Positions 1 to 6,252 of a stretch of DNA of 6,252 nt are shown here, piece after piece; position 1 is the first letter of the stretch, and every line of letters begins with the position of its first letter. The DNA is from Chitinophaga pinensis. Lineage in GTDB: Bacteria > Bacteroidota > Bacteroidia > Flavobacteriales > Flavobacteriaceae. Under the pieces are notes generated by a model. The model was not told the origin of the DNA, did no database searches, and worked only from the letters and a program-made list of their open reading frames with translations. The translations under genes and the position numbers were made by a program. The stretch covers positions 1 through 6,252 of the forward strand of contig CALPNL020000115.1 of the NCBI GenBank assembly GCA_943324925.2, read 5' to 3'.

Positions 1-1
1 A

Positions 2-1513
2 AGAGGATATCGCACCACAATTCAAAAATTTGATCCCTATATCAATGTGGATCCAGGAACCCTTAACCCTTATGAACACGGAGAATGTTTCGTAACTGAT
101 GACGGCGCAGAAACCGATTTGGATTTAGGGCATTATGAGCGTTTTTTAAATGTTCCCACTTCTCAGTCTAATAATGTTACTACCGGGAGAGTTTATCTTT
201 CCGTTATTGAAAAAGAACGTCGCGGTGAATTTTTAGGAAAAACAGTTCAAGTGGTTCCTCATATTACCAATGAAATTAAAGAAAGAATGCAATTGCTTGG
301 TAATTCAGGTAATTTTGATATTGTGATTACTGAAATTGGAGGTACTGTTGGTGATATCGAATCGTTGCCATATATAGAATCTGTTCGTCAATTGGTTTGG
401 GAATTAGGTGAAAATAACGGAATTGTTATCCATTTGACTTTGGTACCTTTCTTAGCTGCTGCGGGAGAATTAAAAACAAAACCTACGCAACATTCTGTTA
501 AAACATTGATGGAAAGCGGTATAAAAGCAGATATTTTAGTTTGTAGAACAGAACATGAATTGTCGGAAGAGTTAAGAAATAAATTGGCTTTATTTTGTAA
601 TGTAAAAAGAGAAGCCGTTATTCAATCTATCGATGCGTCTACGATTTATGAAGTGCCAATTTTAATGCAGCAAGAAGGTCTTGATGTGGTAGCATTGAAA
701 AAATTAGATTTACCTCAAAAATCAAATCCAGATTTAGCCAATTGGAATACCTTTTTAAGCCGATTGAAAAATCCTAAGCATACTGTAAATATTGGATTAG
801 TTGGAAAATATGTAGAATTACAAGATTCTTACAAATCGATATTAGAAGCCTTTATTCATGCTGGCGCTGCCAATGAGACTAAAGTAAATGTAGTTTCTAT
901 TCACTCCGAATATTTAGACTCAGAAAATGCCTCTGAAAAATTGAAAGATTTGGATGGAATATTAGTTGCACCCGGTTTTGGAGGTCGCGGAATTGAAGGT
1001 AAAATTGAAACGGTAAAATTTTCTAGAGAAAATAATATTCCATTCCTTGGAATTTGTTTGGGAATGCAAATGGCGGTTATTGAATATTCTAGAACTATTT
1101 TAGGACATGAAGATGCCAATTCAACTGAGATGAACGAAAAAACGACCAATCCAGTTATCGATTTAATGGAAGAACAAAAAACCATTACCGATAAAGGAGG
1201 AACGATGCGTTTAGGAGCTTGGAAATGTGACATTAAAGAAAATACATTGGCACACAAAATATACGGACAAACTAGTATTTTGGAACGCCACCGCCATCGT
1301 TACGAATTTAATGGTGATTATTTAGAAGCCCTTGATAATGCTGGTTTAAAAGCCTCAGGAGTTAATCCGGATACCGGTTTGGTAGAAATTGTTGAGATTG
1401 AAAATCATCCCTTTTTTATTGGTGTTCAATACCATCCAGAATATAAAAGTACGGTAGACAATCCTCATCCTCTTTTTGTGAGTTTTGTTGCTGCTGCTGT
1501 AAAATCAAAATAA
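2..1513 (+). CDS. pyrG: CTP synthase (glutamine-hydrolysing), 5'-partial
   Basis: Makes CTP from UTP, ATP and glutamine in the cytosol, the last step of pyrimidine nucleotide synthesis. The reading frame is open from base 2, and the first visible residues (RGYRTTIQKFDPYINVDPG) lie inside the conserved synthetase domain. The true start is therefore off the left edge; about 31 residues, including the P-loop, are missing compared with the E. coli enzyme as I recall it. The 503 visible residues form an amidoligase domain (about 1-258) with GAETDLDLGHYERF and EIGGTVGDIES; D41 matches the Mg-binding D72 of E. coli. A class I glutamine amidotransferase domain follows from about 260. Its triad is complete: Cys352 in GICLGMQ (codon at 1055), His478 and Glu480 in QYHPEYKST (codons at 1433 and 1439). 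The C-terminus is intact. yidC follows after 42 bp in the same direction. The GTG at 47 lies within a conserved motif and is not the start. Identity is essentially certain. Confidence 0.98.
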   Translation, partial: RGYRTTIQKFDPYINVDPGTLNPYEHGECFVTDDGAETDLDLGHYERFLNVPTSQSNNVTTGRVYLSVIEKERRGEFLGKTVQVVPHITNEIKERMQLLGNSGNFDIVITEIGGTVGDIESLPYIESVRQLVWELGENNGIVIHLTLVPFLAAAGELKTKPTQHSVKTLMESGIKADILVCRTEHELSEELRNKLALFCNVKREAVIQSIDASTIYEVPILMQQEGLDVVALKKLDLPQKSNPDLANWNTFLSRLKNPKHTVNIGLVGKYVELQDSYKSILEAFIHAGAANETKVNVVSIHSEYLDSENASEKLKDLDGILVAPGFGGRGIEGKIETVKFSRENNIPFLGICLGMQMAVIEYSRTILGHEDANSTEMNEKTTNPVIDLMEEQKTITDKGGTMRLGAWKCDIKENTLAHKIYGQTSILERHRHRYEFNGDYLEALDNAGLKASGVNPDTGLVEIVEIENHPFFIGVQYHPEYKSTVDNPHPLFVSFVAAAVKSK

Positions 1514-1523
1514 TATTGTATTT

Positions 1524-1539
1524 TCGATTTCGAAATCGA
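1524..1539. repeat. Perfect 16-bp palindrome in the pyrG-yidC gap
   Basis: TCGATTTCGAAATCGA reads identically on both strands and occupies the middle of the 42-bp gap, 10 bp after the pyrG stop and 16 bp before the yidC start. As RNA it could form a 6-bp stem with a UCGA tetraloop. Only a broken T-rich stretch (CTTTAAT) follows, so it would be a poor intrinsic terminator. It could be a protein-binding site, a weak processing or attenuation hairpin, or chance. The palindrome itself is seen directly; any function is inference. Confidence 0.5.
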
Positions 1540-1545
1540 CTTTAA

Positions 1546-1550
1546 TAAAA
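1546..1550 (+). promoter_or_regulatory. TAAAA translation-initiation signal of yidC
   Basis: TAAAA ends 5 nt before the ATG at 1556, and no purine-rich Shine-Dalgarno sequence is present. A TAAAA element a few bases upstream of the start is the ribosome-binding pattern described for Flavobacterium. It supports the ATG at 1556 as the yidC start. In such AT-rich DNA the match could also be chance. Confidence 0.45.
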
Positions 1551-1555
1551 GTAAA

Positions 1556-3457
1556 ATGGAAGAAAAAAAATTAGATTTAAATTCAATTATTGGCTTTGTA
1601 CTTATTTTTGGAATTTTGATTTGGATGATGTATCAAAATCAACCTTCAAAAGAACAATTAGCAGCTGAAAAAGCCAAAAAGGAACAAGCAGCTTCGTTAA
1701 CTACTGTTAAAGTTGCAAATGCAATTGGGACTTTAAATCAAATAGATACTACTTCTGCTAATGTGGCTCAAATCGAAAAACTTAAAAAGTCATTAGGTAA
1801 TTTTGCTTATTCTGCGACTTTAGCTTCTGCAAAAGATACTGTAACTACTATTGAAAATGAGTTTGTACTTCTTAAAATCTCCAATAAAGGGGGGTACATC
1901 GTAGAGGCGGTTTTAAAGAATTTTGAAAAATTTAAAAAAGGTTCAGGACAATTAGTTGAATTAATTAAAGACAATAATTCTCAATTGAATATTCAATTGA
2001 TTACCAATGATAATCATACTTTAAATACTAAAGATTTATTTTTTGAGCCTAAACTTACTAAAGTTGGTGCCAATCAAATTCTTACCATGCGATTAAAAGC
2101 AGGTGCTAATGAGTTTTTAGAATACCAATACGAATTGAAACCAAATGAATATATGGTTGGTTTCAACTTGCGTTCTCAAGGTTTAAACAAAGTATTAAAT
2201 ACTTCCAAACCACTTGATTTAGAATGGGATTTAAAAACCTATAGAAATGAGAAAAGTATTTCTTACGAAAATAGATACACCTTATTAAACTATGAATATG
2301 GTGATGAGAAATTTAATAATGTAAGTGATGGCGAAAACCAAGAAGAAACATTAGACAAAGTTAAATACATAGCTTACAAACAACATTTCTTTGCTTCAAT
2401 TTTGATGACCGAAACGCCATTTGAGAAAGCAGTTTTAAAGTCAAATAAGTTAGTTATTGACGAAAATAAAGATACTATTTTTGTTAAGCAATTCAATTCA
2501 AAAGTGCCGTTAGCCTTCTCAAATGGAGAAGTTAATTATAAAATGAGTTGGTATTTTGGACCATCAGATTATAAAACGCTAAATAATTATGATAAAAATA
2601 TTGAAAAAATAATTCCACTTGGTTGGGGAATTTTTGGATGGATTAACAAGTTTATTTTTATTCCTTTATTTGGGTTTTTGAGTTCTTACATTGCTTATGG
2701 TATTGCAATTATCATCTTTACAATTATCATTAAAATTGCCATGTCGCCGATAACTTATAAATCATTTTTATCTCAAGCTAAAATGAAAGTGCTTCGACCT
2801 GAAATTAATGAGTTGAATGAGAAATTTCAGAAAGAGCCTGCGAAAAAACAACAAGAAACAATGAAGTTGTACAGTAAAGCAGGGGTAAATCCAATGGCTG
2901 GTTGTATACCTGCCTTGATTCAGTTACCTTTTATGTATGCCTCATTTCAGTTTTTTCCATCTGCATTTGAGTTAAGACAAAAAGCTTTTCTTTGGGCAGA
3001 TGATTTATCTTCATTTGATGAAATCATGAAACTGCCATTTCACATTCCTTTGTATGGAAGTCATATAAGTTTATTCCCAATATTGGCCGCTATTGCTATT
3101 TTCTTCTATATGAAAATGACCTCTGGCGATCAACAAATGGCTGCTCCAACTCAAGAAGGTATGCCAGATATGGCGAAATTGATGAAAATTATGATTTATG
3201 TTTCCCCATTAATGATGTTAATTTTCTTTAATAGTTATGGTGCAGGATTGAGTTTGTATAACTTTATATCCAATTTAATTACAATTGGAATTATGTTAGT
3301 CATCAAGAATTATATTGTTGATAATGATAAAATTCATGCTCAAATTCAAGAAAACAAATTAAAAGAACCTAAGAAGCTCGGTAAGTTTCAAAGTAAAATG
3401 CAAGAAATTATGGAACAAGCTGAAGCTCAAAAAAAGGCACAGCAAAAAAAGAAATAA
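1556..3457 (+). CDS. yidC: Membrane protein insertase YidC (Oxa1/Alb3 family)
   Basis: Inserts and folds inner-membrane proteins, alone or with the Sec translocon. At 633 residues it fits the long Gram-negative form. TM1 is at about 10-26 (IIGFVLIFGILIWMMY), followed by an Ala/Lys/Gln-rich linker and a large periplasmic domain at about 95-345 that ends in the typical WYFGPSDYK motif. The conserved insertase core runs from about 355 to 590, with TM2 near 370-397, a charged cytoplasmic hairpin at 405-440, the hallmark NPMAGCIPALIQLPF at 445-459, and further hydrophobic segments near 503-520, 545-560 and 565-587. The tail (about 590-633) is Lys/Gln-rich and probably contacts ribosomes. The groove arginine of E. 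coli YidC (R366) aligns by eye with Lys393 (codon at 2732). The ATG at 1556 places TM1 correctly at the N-terminus. It is probably co-transcribed with pyrG and is followed at once by a terminator. Confidence 0.97.
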   Translation: MEEKKLDLNSIIGFVLIFGILIWMMYQNQPSKEQLAAEKAKKEQAASLTTVKVANAIGTLNQIDTTSANVAQIEKLKKSLGNFAYSATLASAKDTVTTIENEFVLLKISNKGGYIVEAVLKNFEKFKKGSGQLVELIKDNNSQLNIQLITNDNHTLNTKDLFFEPKLTKVGANQILTMRLKAGANEFLEYQYELKPNEYMVGFNLRSQGLNKVLNTSKPLDLEWDLKTYRNEKSISYENRYTLLNYEYGDEKFNNVSDGENQEETLDKVKYIAYKQHFFASILMTETPFEKAVLKSNKLVIDENKDTIFVKQFNSKVPLAFSNGEVNYKMSWYFGPSDYKTLNNYDKNIEKIIPLGWGIFGWINKFIFIPLFGFLSSYIAYGIAIIIFTIIIKIAMSPITYKSFLSQAKMKVLRPEINELNEKFQKEPAKKQQETMKLYSKAGVNPMAGCIPALIQLPFMYASFQFFPSAFELRQKAFLWADDLSSFDEIMKLPFHIPLYGSHISLFPILAAIAIFFYMKMTSGDQQMAAPTQEGMPDMAKLMKIMIYVSPLMMLIFFNSYGAGLSLYNFISNLITIGIMLVIKNYIVDNDKIHAQIQENKLKEPKKLGKFQSKMQEIMEQAEAQKKAQQKKK

Positions 3458-3461
3458 TTTT

Positions 3462-3486
3462 AAAGCACTCCTAGAGTGCTTTTTTT
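3462..3486 (+). terminator. Rho-independent terminator after yidC
   Basis: A perfect 9-bp stem, AAAGCACTC (3462-3470) and GAGTGCTTT (3474-3482), encloses a 3-nt CTA loop. The T-tract covers 3480-3486 with seven uninterrupted Ts, its start overlapping the 3' arm. It begins 4 nt after the yidC stop. This is a textbook intrinsic terminator for the pyrG-yidC unit and implies that the next gene needs its own promoter. The preceding A-run is short, so it is less likely to work in the reverse direction. Confidence 0.9.
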
Positions 3487-3496
3487 AATAAGGACA

Positions 3497-3525
3497 TTAT
3501 TTTTATAGTAATTAGTATTAGTTTG
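3497..3525 (+). promoter_or_regulatory. Weak candidate promoter for the repeat-protein gene
   Basis: TTAGTTTG at 3518-3525 differs by one base from the Bacteroidota -7 element TAnnTTTG. TTA at 3497-3499 differs by one base from the -33 TTG, with an 18-nt spacer. The element ends 19 nt before the ATG at 3545, the same distance as the better match ahead of the protease gene. A promoter is expected here because a strong terminator lies just upstream. Both boxes are imperfect, so this is tentative. Confidence 0.35.
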
Positions 3526-3544
3526 AAGTATTAAATAATAGTTT

Positions 3545-4246
3545 ATGAATCAGTTAATTAAAATAGTATTTCTTCTTTATTCAGTTTCTTTTTTTGCACA
3601 AAATGAGATCAATAAATTAGATGCCAATGGTAAAAAAGTGGGTTTATGGAAAGGGGTTTTTGAGGATACGAAACGTCCAAGATATGAAGGGACTTTTGAT
3701 CACGGTAAAGAAGTAGGGTTGTTTAAATTTTTTGATAATACCATAGCATCTAATTTAATTGCAACCAGAGAATTTAATACTATTGACAATTCAGCGTATA
3801 CTATTTTTTATGATGTCAATAAAAATAAAATTAGCGAAGGAAAAGTACTAAACAAATTATACGAAGGATTGTGGATTTATTATCACAAATCTTCAAAAGG
3901 GATAATGACTTCCGAAAATTATAAAAACGGTAAGTTAGACGGAACGAAAACCATTCATTTCAAATCGGGAAAAGTAGCTGAAATTTCAAATTACAAAAAT
4001 GGAATCTTAGATGGTATTTATATTAAAAATGATGAAAGTGGTGTCGCTTTAGAAGAATCATTTTATGTGAATGGTGAATTGAACGGAATTACTATTTATA
4101 GAGCACCAGACGGATTAGTTGTTGCTAAAGGTAAATTTAGAAAAGGATTAAAAGTGGGTATTTGGCAGTTTTTTGAAAATGGAAAATTAGAAAGTGAAGA
4201 TAATTATGATCAGCCAAATAGAATAAAATCAAAGCGTAATAAATAA
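3545..4246 (+). CDS. Exported YwqK/MORN-like repeat protein, function unknown
   Basis: A 233-residue protein with an apparent Sec signal peptide: a hydrophobic core at residues 6-16, then FFA|QN, with likely cleavage after residue 18. The mature part consists of about six imperfect repeats of 20-25 residues near 46-65, 97-119, 122-144, 146-168, 170-193 and 194-216. Each resembles Y-x-N-G-x-x-x-G-x-W/I plus an aromatic and a following G-K, as in YKNGKLDGTKTIHF and FRKGLKVGIWQFFENGK. This is the YwqK/MORN-variant beta-hairpin pattern. Databases often call such proteins 'toxin-antitoxin system YwqK family antitoxin', but no toxin partner is visible and the signal peptide argues for the periplasm or envelope. 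There is no lipobox cysteine and no catalytic signature. It lies between the yidC terminator and mnmA, with only 27 bp to mnmA, so the two may share a transcript. The fold assignment is fairly sure; the biological role is unknown. Confidence 0.85.
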   Translation: MNQLIKIVFLLYSVSFFAQNEINKLDANGKKVGLWKGVFEDTKRPRYEGTFDHGKEVGLFKFFDNTIASNLIATREFNTIDNSAYTIFYDVNKNKISEGKVLNKLYEGLWIYYHKSSKGIMTSENYKNGKLDGTKTIHFKSGKVAEISNYKNGILDGIYIKNDESGVALEESFYVNGELNGITIYRAPDGLVVAKGKFRKGLKVGIWQFFENGKLESEDNYDQPNRIKSKRNK

Positions 4247-4273
4247 TAGTATTCGATAAATTCATTTAAGAAG

Positions 4274-5461
4274 ATGAAACGAGTTGTAGTTGGACTTTCC
4301 GGTGGTGTTGATTCTAGTGTTGCGGCTTATTTGTTGCAGCAACAAGGCTATGAAGTCATTGGACTTTTTATGAAAAATTGGCACGATGACTCGGTTACTA
4401 TTTCCAATGAATGTCCATGGTTAGAAGACAGTAACGACGCTTTATTAGTTGCTGAAAAATTGGGTATTCCTTTTCAAACCGTTGATTTAAGCGAGCAATA
4501 CAAGGAAAAAATCGTTGATTATATGTTCAACGAATATGAAAAAGGGAGAACTCCAAATCCAGATGTACTTTGTAATCGAGAAATTAAATTTGATGTCTTC
4601 ATGAAAATCGCAATCAATTTAGGAGCCGATTATGTAGCTACAGGTCATTATTGTAGAAAAGGAGAAATTGATACCGATGGAAAGAAAGTATACCAATTGC
4701 TTTCTGGCGTGGACACTAATAAAGACCAGTCTTATTTTTTATGCCAATTATCACAAGAACAGTTGGCAAAATCTTTGTTTCCAATTGGTGAATTAACTAA
4801 GCCAGAAGTTCGTGAAATTGCTGCTCAGATGAATTTGATAACCGCTGAAAAGAAAGATTCTCAAGGTTTGTGTTTCATTGGAAAAGTAAGATTACCTGAA
4901 TTTTTACAGCAAAAATTAGAAAAGAAAGAAGGCTTAATTGTACAAATAGATTCACTTGATCCAATATACAACCAAGAGTCAACAGAGTTCGAATCGGAAG
5001 AAGAAAAATTAGCTTATGAATCTCGGACTTTATCCTATGGACCCAATATGGGGAAAGTGGTGGGAAAACATCAAGGGGCACATTTTTTTACTATTGGTCA
5101 ACGCAAAGGATTAAATGTAGGAGGAACAAAAGAACCTTTATTTATTATTGCCACCAATGTGGATACCAATACTATTTATACTGGTTTAGGAAGTGAACAT
5201 CCTGGATTGTTTAAGAAATCGCTGTTCGTCCAAAAATCAGAGGTGCATTGGATTAGAGAAGACTTGGCTATTGCAAATGGTACTACTATGGAGGTGATGG
5301 CTAGAATTCGTTACCGTCAAGCATTACAAAAAGCAACACTTCACCAATTCGAAAGTGGCATGTATGTAGAATTTTTCGAGCCACAATCTGCAATTACCGA
5401 AGGCCAATTTGTAGCTTGGTATAGCAATGAAGAATTAGTTGGTTCGGGAGTAATTTCATAA
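4274..5461 (+). CDS. mnmA: tRNA-specific 2-thiouridylase MnmA
   Basis: Thiolates the 2-position of wobble uridine U34 in the tRNAs for Lys, Glu and Gln, using ATP to adenylate the base and a protein persulfide as sulfur source; it acts in the cytosol. The N-terminal ATP pyrophosphatase domain starts with the PP-loop GLSGGVDSS (7-15). Asp97 and the catalytic Cys100 lie in TPNPDVLCNREIKFD, followed by ATGHY (122-126) and KDQSYFL (150-156). The persulfide-bearing Cys200 lies in KDSQGLCFIG (194-203). The central domain carries TIGQRKGLNVGGTKEP (273-288), and the C-terminal beta-barrel carries RIRYRQ (344-349). At 395 residues it is longer than the E. coli enzyme (about 368), largely through an acidic insertion at about 228-261 before HQG. 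The ATG at 4274 puts the PP-loop at the usual distance from the N-terminus. All key catalytic residues are present. Confidence 0.97.
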   Translation: MKRVVVGLSGGVDSSVAAYLLQQQGYEVIGLFMKNWHDDSVTISNECPWLEDSNDALLVAEKLGIPFQTVDLSEQYKEKIVDYMFNEYEKGRTPNPDVLCNREIKFDVFMKIAINLGADYVATGHYCRKGEIDTDGKKVYQLLSGVDTNKDQSYFLCQLSQEQLAKSLFPIGELTKPEVREIAAQMNLITAEKKDSQGLCFIGKVRLPEFLQQKLEKKEGLIVQIDSLDPIYNQESTEFESEEEKLAYESRTLSYGPNMGKVVGKHQGAHFFTIGQRKGLNVGGTKEPLFIIATNVDTNTIYTGLGSEHPGLFKKSLFVQKSEVHWIREDLAIANGTTMEVMARIRYRQALQKATLHQFESGMYVEFFEPQSAITEGQFVAWYSNEELVGSGVIS

Positions 5462-5466
5462 GTTTG
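5439..5466 (+). promoter_or_regulatory. Candidate flavobacterial promoter for the S8 protease gene
   Basis: TTG at 5439-5441, a 17-nt spacer and TAAGTTTG at 5459-5466 fully match the Bacteroidota/Flavobacterium primary-sigma pattern (TTG at -33, TAnnTTTG at -7, spacer about 17-23). The -7 box overlaps the mnmA stop codon. Transcription would start near 5471-5474, leaving a leader of about 12-15 nt before the ATG at 5486. The match is direct; activity is inferred. The motif is short and could arise by chance, but it sits just where a promoter would be expected. Confidence 0.55.
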
Positions 5467-5476
5467 TAATCTATTT

Positions 5477-5481
5477 TAAAA
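5477..5481 (+). promoter_or_regulatory. TAAAA translation-initiation signal of the protease gene
   Basis: TAAAA ends 4 nt before the ATG at 5486, with no Shine-Dalgarno-like sequence nearby. Position and sequence match the Flavobacterium-type ribosome-binding element and are nearly the same as upstream of yidC. Together with the signal peptide that follows, it supports the ATG at 5486 as the start. Confidence 0.45.
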
Positions 5482-5485
5482 GCAA

Positions 5486-6252
5486 ATGAAAAAAACAGTA
5501 TTGATTATTGTCTTATTAATTTCAGCTTTTAGCTATTCGCAAGAAGAAGCTTGGGTTTATTTTAAAGACAAACCAAACAGTCAATATTACCTCACTAATC
5601 CACTTCAAATGCTATCACAAAGAGCTCTAAATAGAAGAGCTATTCAAAATATTCCATTGGATCTTAAAGATGTTCCAATTCACCAACCATATGTGGATCA
5701 AATATCGTCAATCTCAGGAATTACTGTTAAAGCAAGTTCTAAGTGGATGAATTGTTTGCATATTCGTGGTAGCCAAACAGCAATTCAATCATTAAGATCA
5801 CTTTCATTTGTAGATTTTATTTCATTTGCAAATACTACTTTAAATAGAACTGGAAAATTATCGAATTCATCCAATTATTCAGCTATAAATAAAGAATTAG
5901 AATCGCAAGTGTCCTACAATTATGGGACCTCAGAAAATCAAATTCAAATGTTAAATGGAAATTATTTGCACCAGCAAAACTATACCGGATCGGGAAAAGT
6001 AATCGCTGTTTTAGATGCTGGTTTTCCAGGAGTTGACAGTGCTTCCCCTTTTCAAAGGTTAAGAGAAAACAATCAATTACTTGGCGGCTATAATTTTGTG
6101 GATAGAAGCACCAATTATTATGCTATGAATTCCCATGGAACACAAGTTCTTTCTACAATGGGCGGATTTGTTGAAAACCAGTTGGTTGGAACTGCACCTG
6201 ATGCTTCTTATTATTTATTTGTTACTGAAGACAGTACATCTGAAGCGCCATT
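5486..6252 (+). CDS. Secreted subtilisin-like (S8 family) serine protease, 3'-partial
   Basis: The frame is open from ATG 5486 to the window edge: 255 codons plus 2 bases, with no stop. Residues 1-18 form a clear signal peptide (MKKTVLIIVLLISAFSYS, probable cleavage before QEEAW), so the protein is exported. Residues of about 20-120 (WVYFKDKP, LSQRALNRRAIQNIPLD) are typical of the N-terminus of Bacteroidota S8 peptidases, and 85-113 resembles an I9-type propeptide (compare AIQSLRSLSFVDFIS). The catalytic domain begins near 160: Asp177 in GKVIAVLDAGFPGVD (codon at 6014) and His217 in NSHGTQVLSTMGG (codon at 6134) are the first two triad residues. GTAPDASYYLFVTEDS is the usual stretch after the His motif. 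The catalytic Ser (GTS motif) and any C-terminal type IX secretion domain, common in such proteins, would lie beyond the edge. It starts 24 bp after mnmA and probably has its own promoter. The substrate is unknown. Confidence 0.92.
   Translation, partial: MKKTVLIIVLLISAFSYSQEEAWVYFKDKPNSQYYLTNPLQMLSQRALNRRAIQNIPLDLKDVPIHQPYVDQISSISGITVKASSKWMNCLHIRGSQTAIQSLRSLSFVDFISFANTTLNRTGKLSNSSNYSAINKELESQVSYNYGTSENQIQMLNGNYLHQQNYTGSGKVIAVLDAGFPGVDSASPFQRLRENNQLLGGYNFVDRSTNYYAMNSHGTQVLSTMGGFVENQLVGTAPDASYYLFVTEDSTSEAP

Noticed and set aside
47..49. GTG as a possible pyrG start codon
   Set aside because: It encodes the Val of the conserved DPYINVDPG motif, and upstream codons in the same frame continue the family sequence to the window edge. 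The gene is simply cut by the window.
901..1257. 118-codon open frame on the - strand inside pyrG
   Set aside because: It lies opposite highly conserved glutaminase-domain codons, its translation resembles no family I know, and it has no start context. It is a shadow of pyrG.
1487..1500. GTTGCTGCTGCTGT short triplet repeat near the end of pyrG
   Set aside because: Only three GCT units, encoding the VAAAV stretch usual at the C-terminus of this PyrG type; not a meaningful microsatellite.
1519..1526. TATTTTCG as a -7 promoter box for yidC
   Set aside because: One mismatch to TAnnTTTG and no TTG at a suitable distance (the nearest TTG, at 1488-1490, is 28 nt away). It also overlaps the palindrome, which explains part of the pattern.
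1563..1570. Run of eight A at the start of yidC as a phase-variable or slippage tract
   Set aside because: It encodes Lys codons right after the start in an AT-rich genome, and an essential gene is unlikely to be phase-variable. No alternative frame of note results.
3545..4246. Toxin-antitoxin module
   Set aside because: The YwqK-type repeats are the only reason for the label. There is no toxin gene next to it, and the protein appears exported.
4247..4273. Separate promoter or terminator between the repeat-protein gene and mnmA
   Set aside because: The 27-bp gap has no hairpin with a T-tract and no TAnnTTTG match, so co-transcription is the simpler reading.
4875..5081. 68-codon open frame on the - strand inside mnmA
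   Set aside because: Short and antisense to an intact conserved gene, with no recognisable domain or initiation signal.

Overview
The window is an AT-rich (by eye roughly one-third G+C), densely packed stretch of bacterial chromosome. Every gene is on the + strand and the gaps are short. The proteins point to Bacteroidota, most likely Flavobacteriaceae (Flavobacterium-like). The CTP synthase has the flavobacterial-type LNPYEHGEC and LNVPTSQSNNVTTGR segments. YidC is the long Bacteroidota form with a periplasmic domain and a basic tail. There are no Shine-Dalgarno sequences; instead TAAAA precedes two of the starts. A TTG-N17-TAnnTTTG promoter match lies upstream of the last gene. The genus is inferred from recall of family sequences, not from a search.

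Layout: (1) 2-1513, pyrG (CTP synthase), missing about 31 N-terminal residues off the left edge. (2) 1556-3457, yidC (membrane protein insertase), 42 bp downstream; the gap holds a perfect 16-bp palindrome. A strong intrinsic terminator at 3462-3486 closes this pair. (3) 3545-4246, an exported 233-residue protein made of YwqK/MORN-like repeats. (4) 4274-5461, mnmA (tRNA U34 2-thiouridylase), 27 bp downstream. (5) 5486-6252, the first 255 residues of a secreted subtilisin-like (S8) serine protease that runs off the right edge; a candidate promoter overlaps the end of mnmA.

There are two probable transcription blocks, pyrG-yidC and then the repeat protein-mnmA, possibly reading on into the protease, which also seems to have its own promoter. 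The three core genes serve unrelated housekeeping roles: pyrimidine nucleotide synthesis, inner-membrane protein insertion, and tRNA wobble modification. The repeat protein and the protease are envelope or secreted proteins of less certain role. I see no mobile element, CRISPR array, tRNA or rRNA, and no convincing new multi-gene system. The observations worth a second look are modest: the promoter, the palindrome, a lysine replacing the YidC groove arginine, the MnmA insertion, and the repeat protein.
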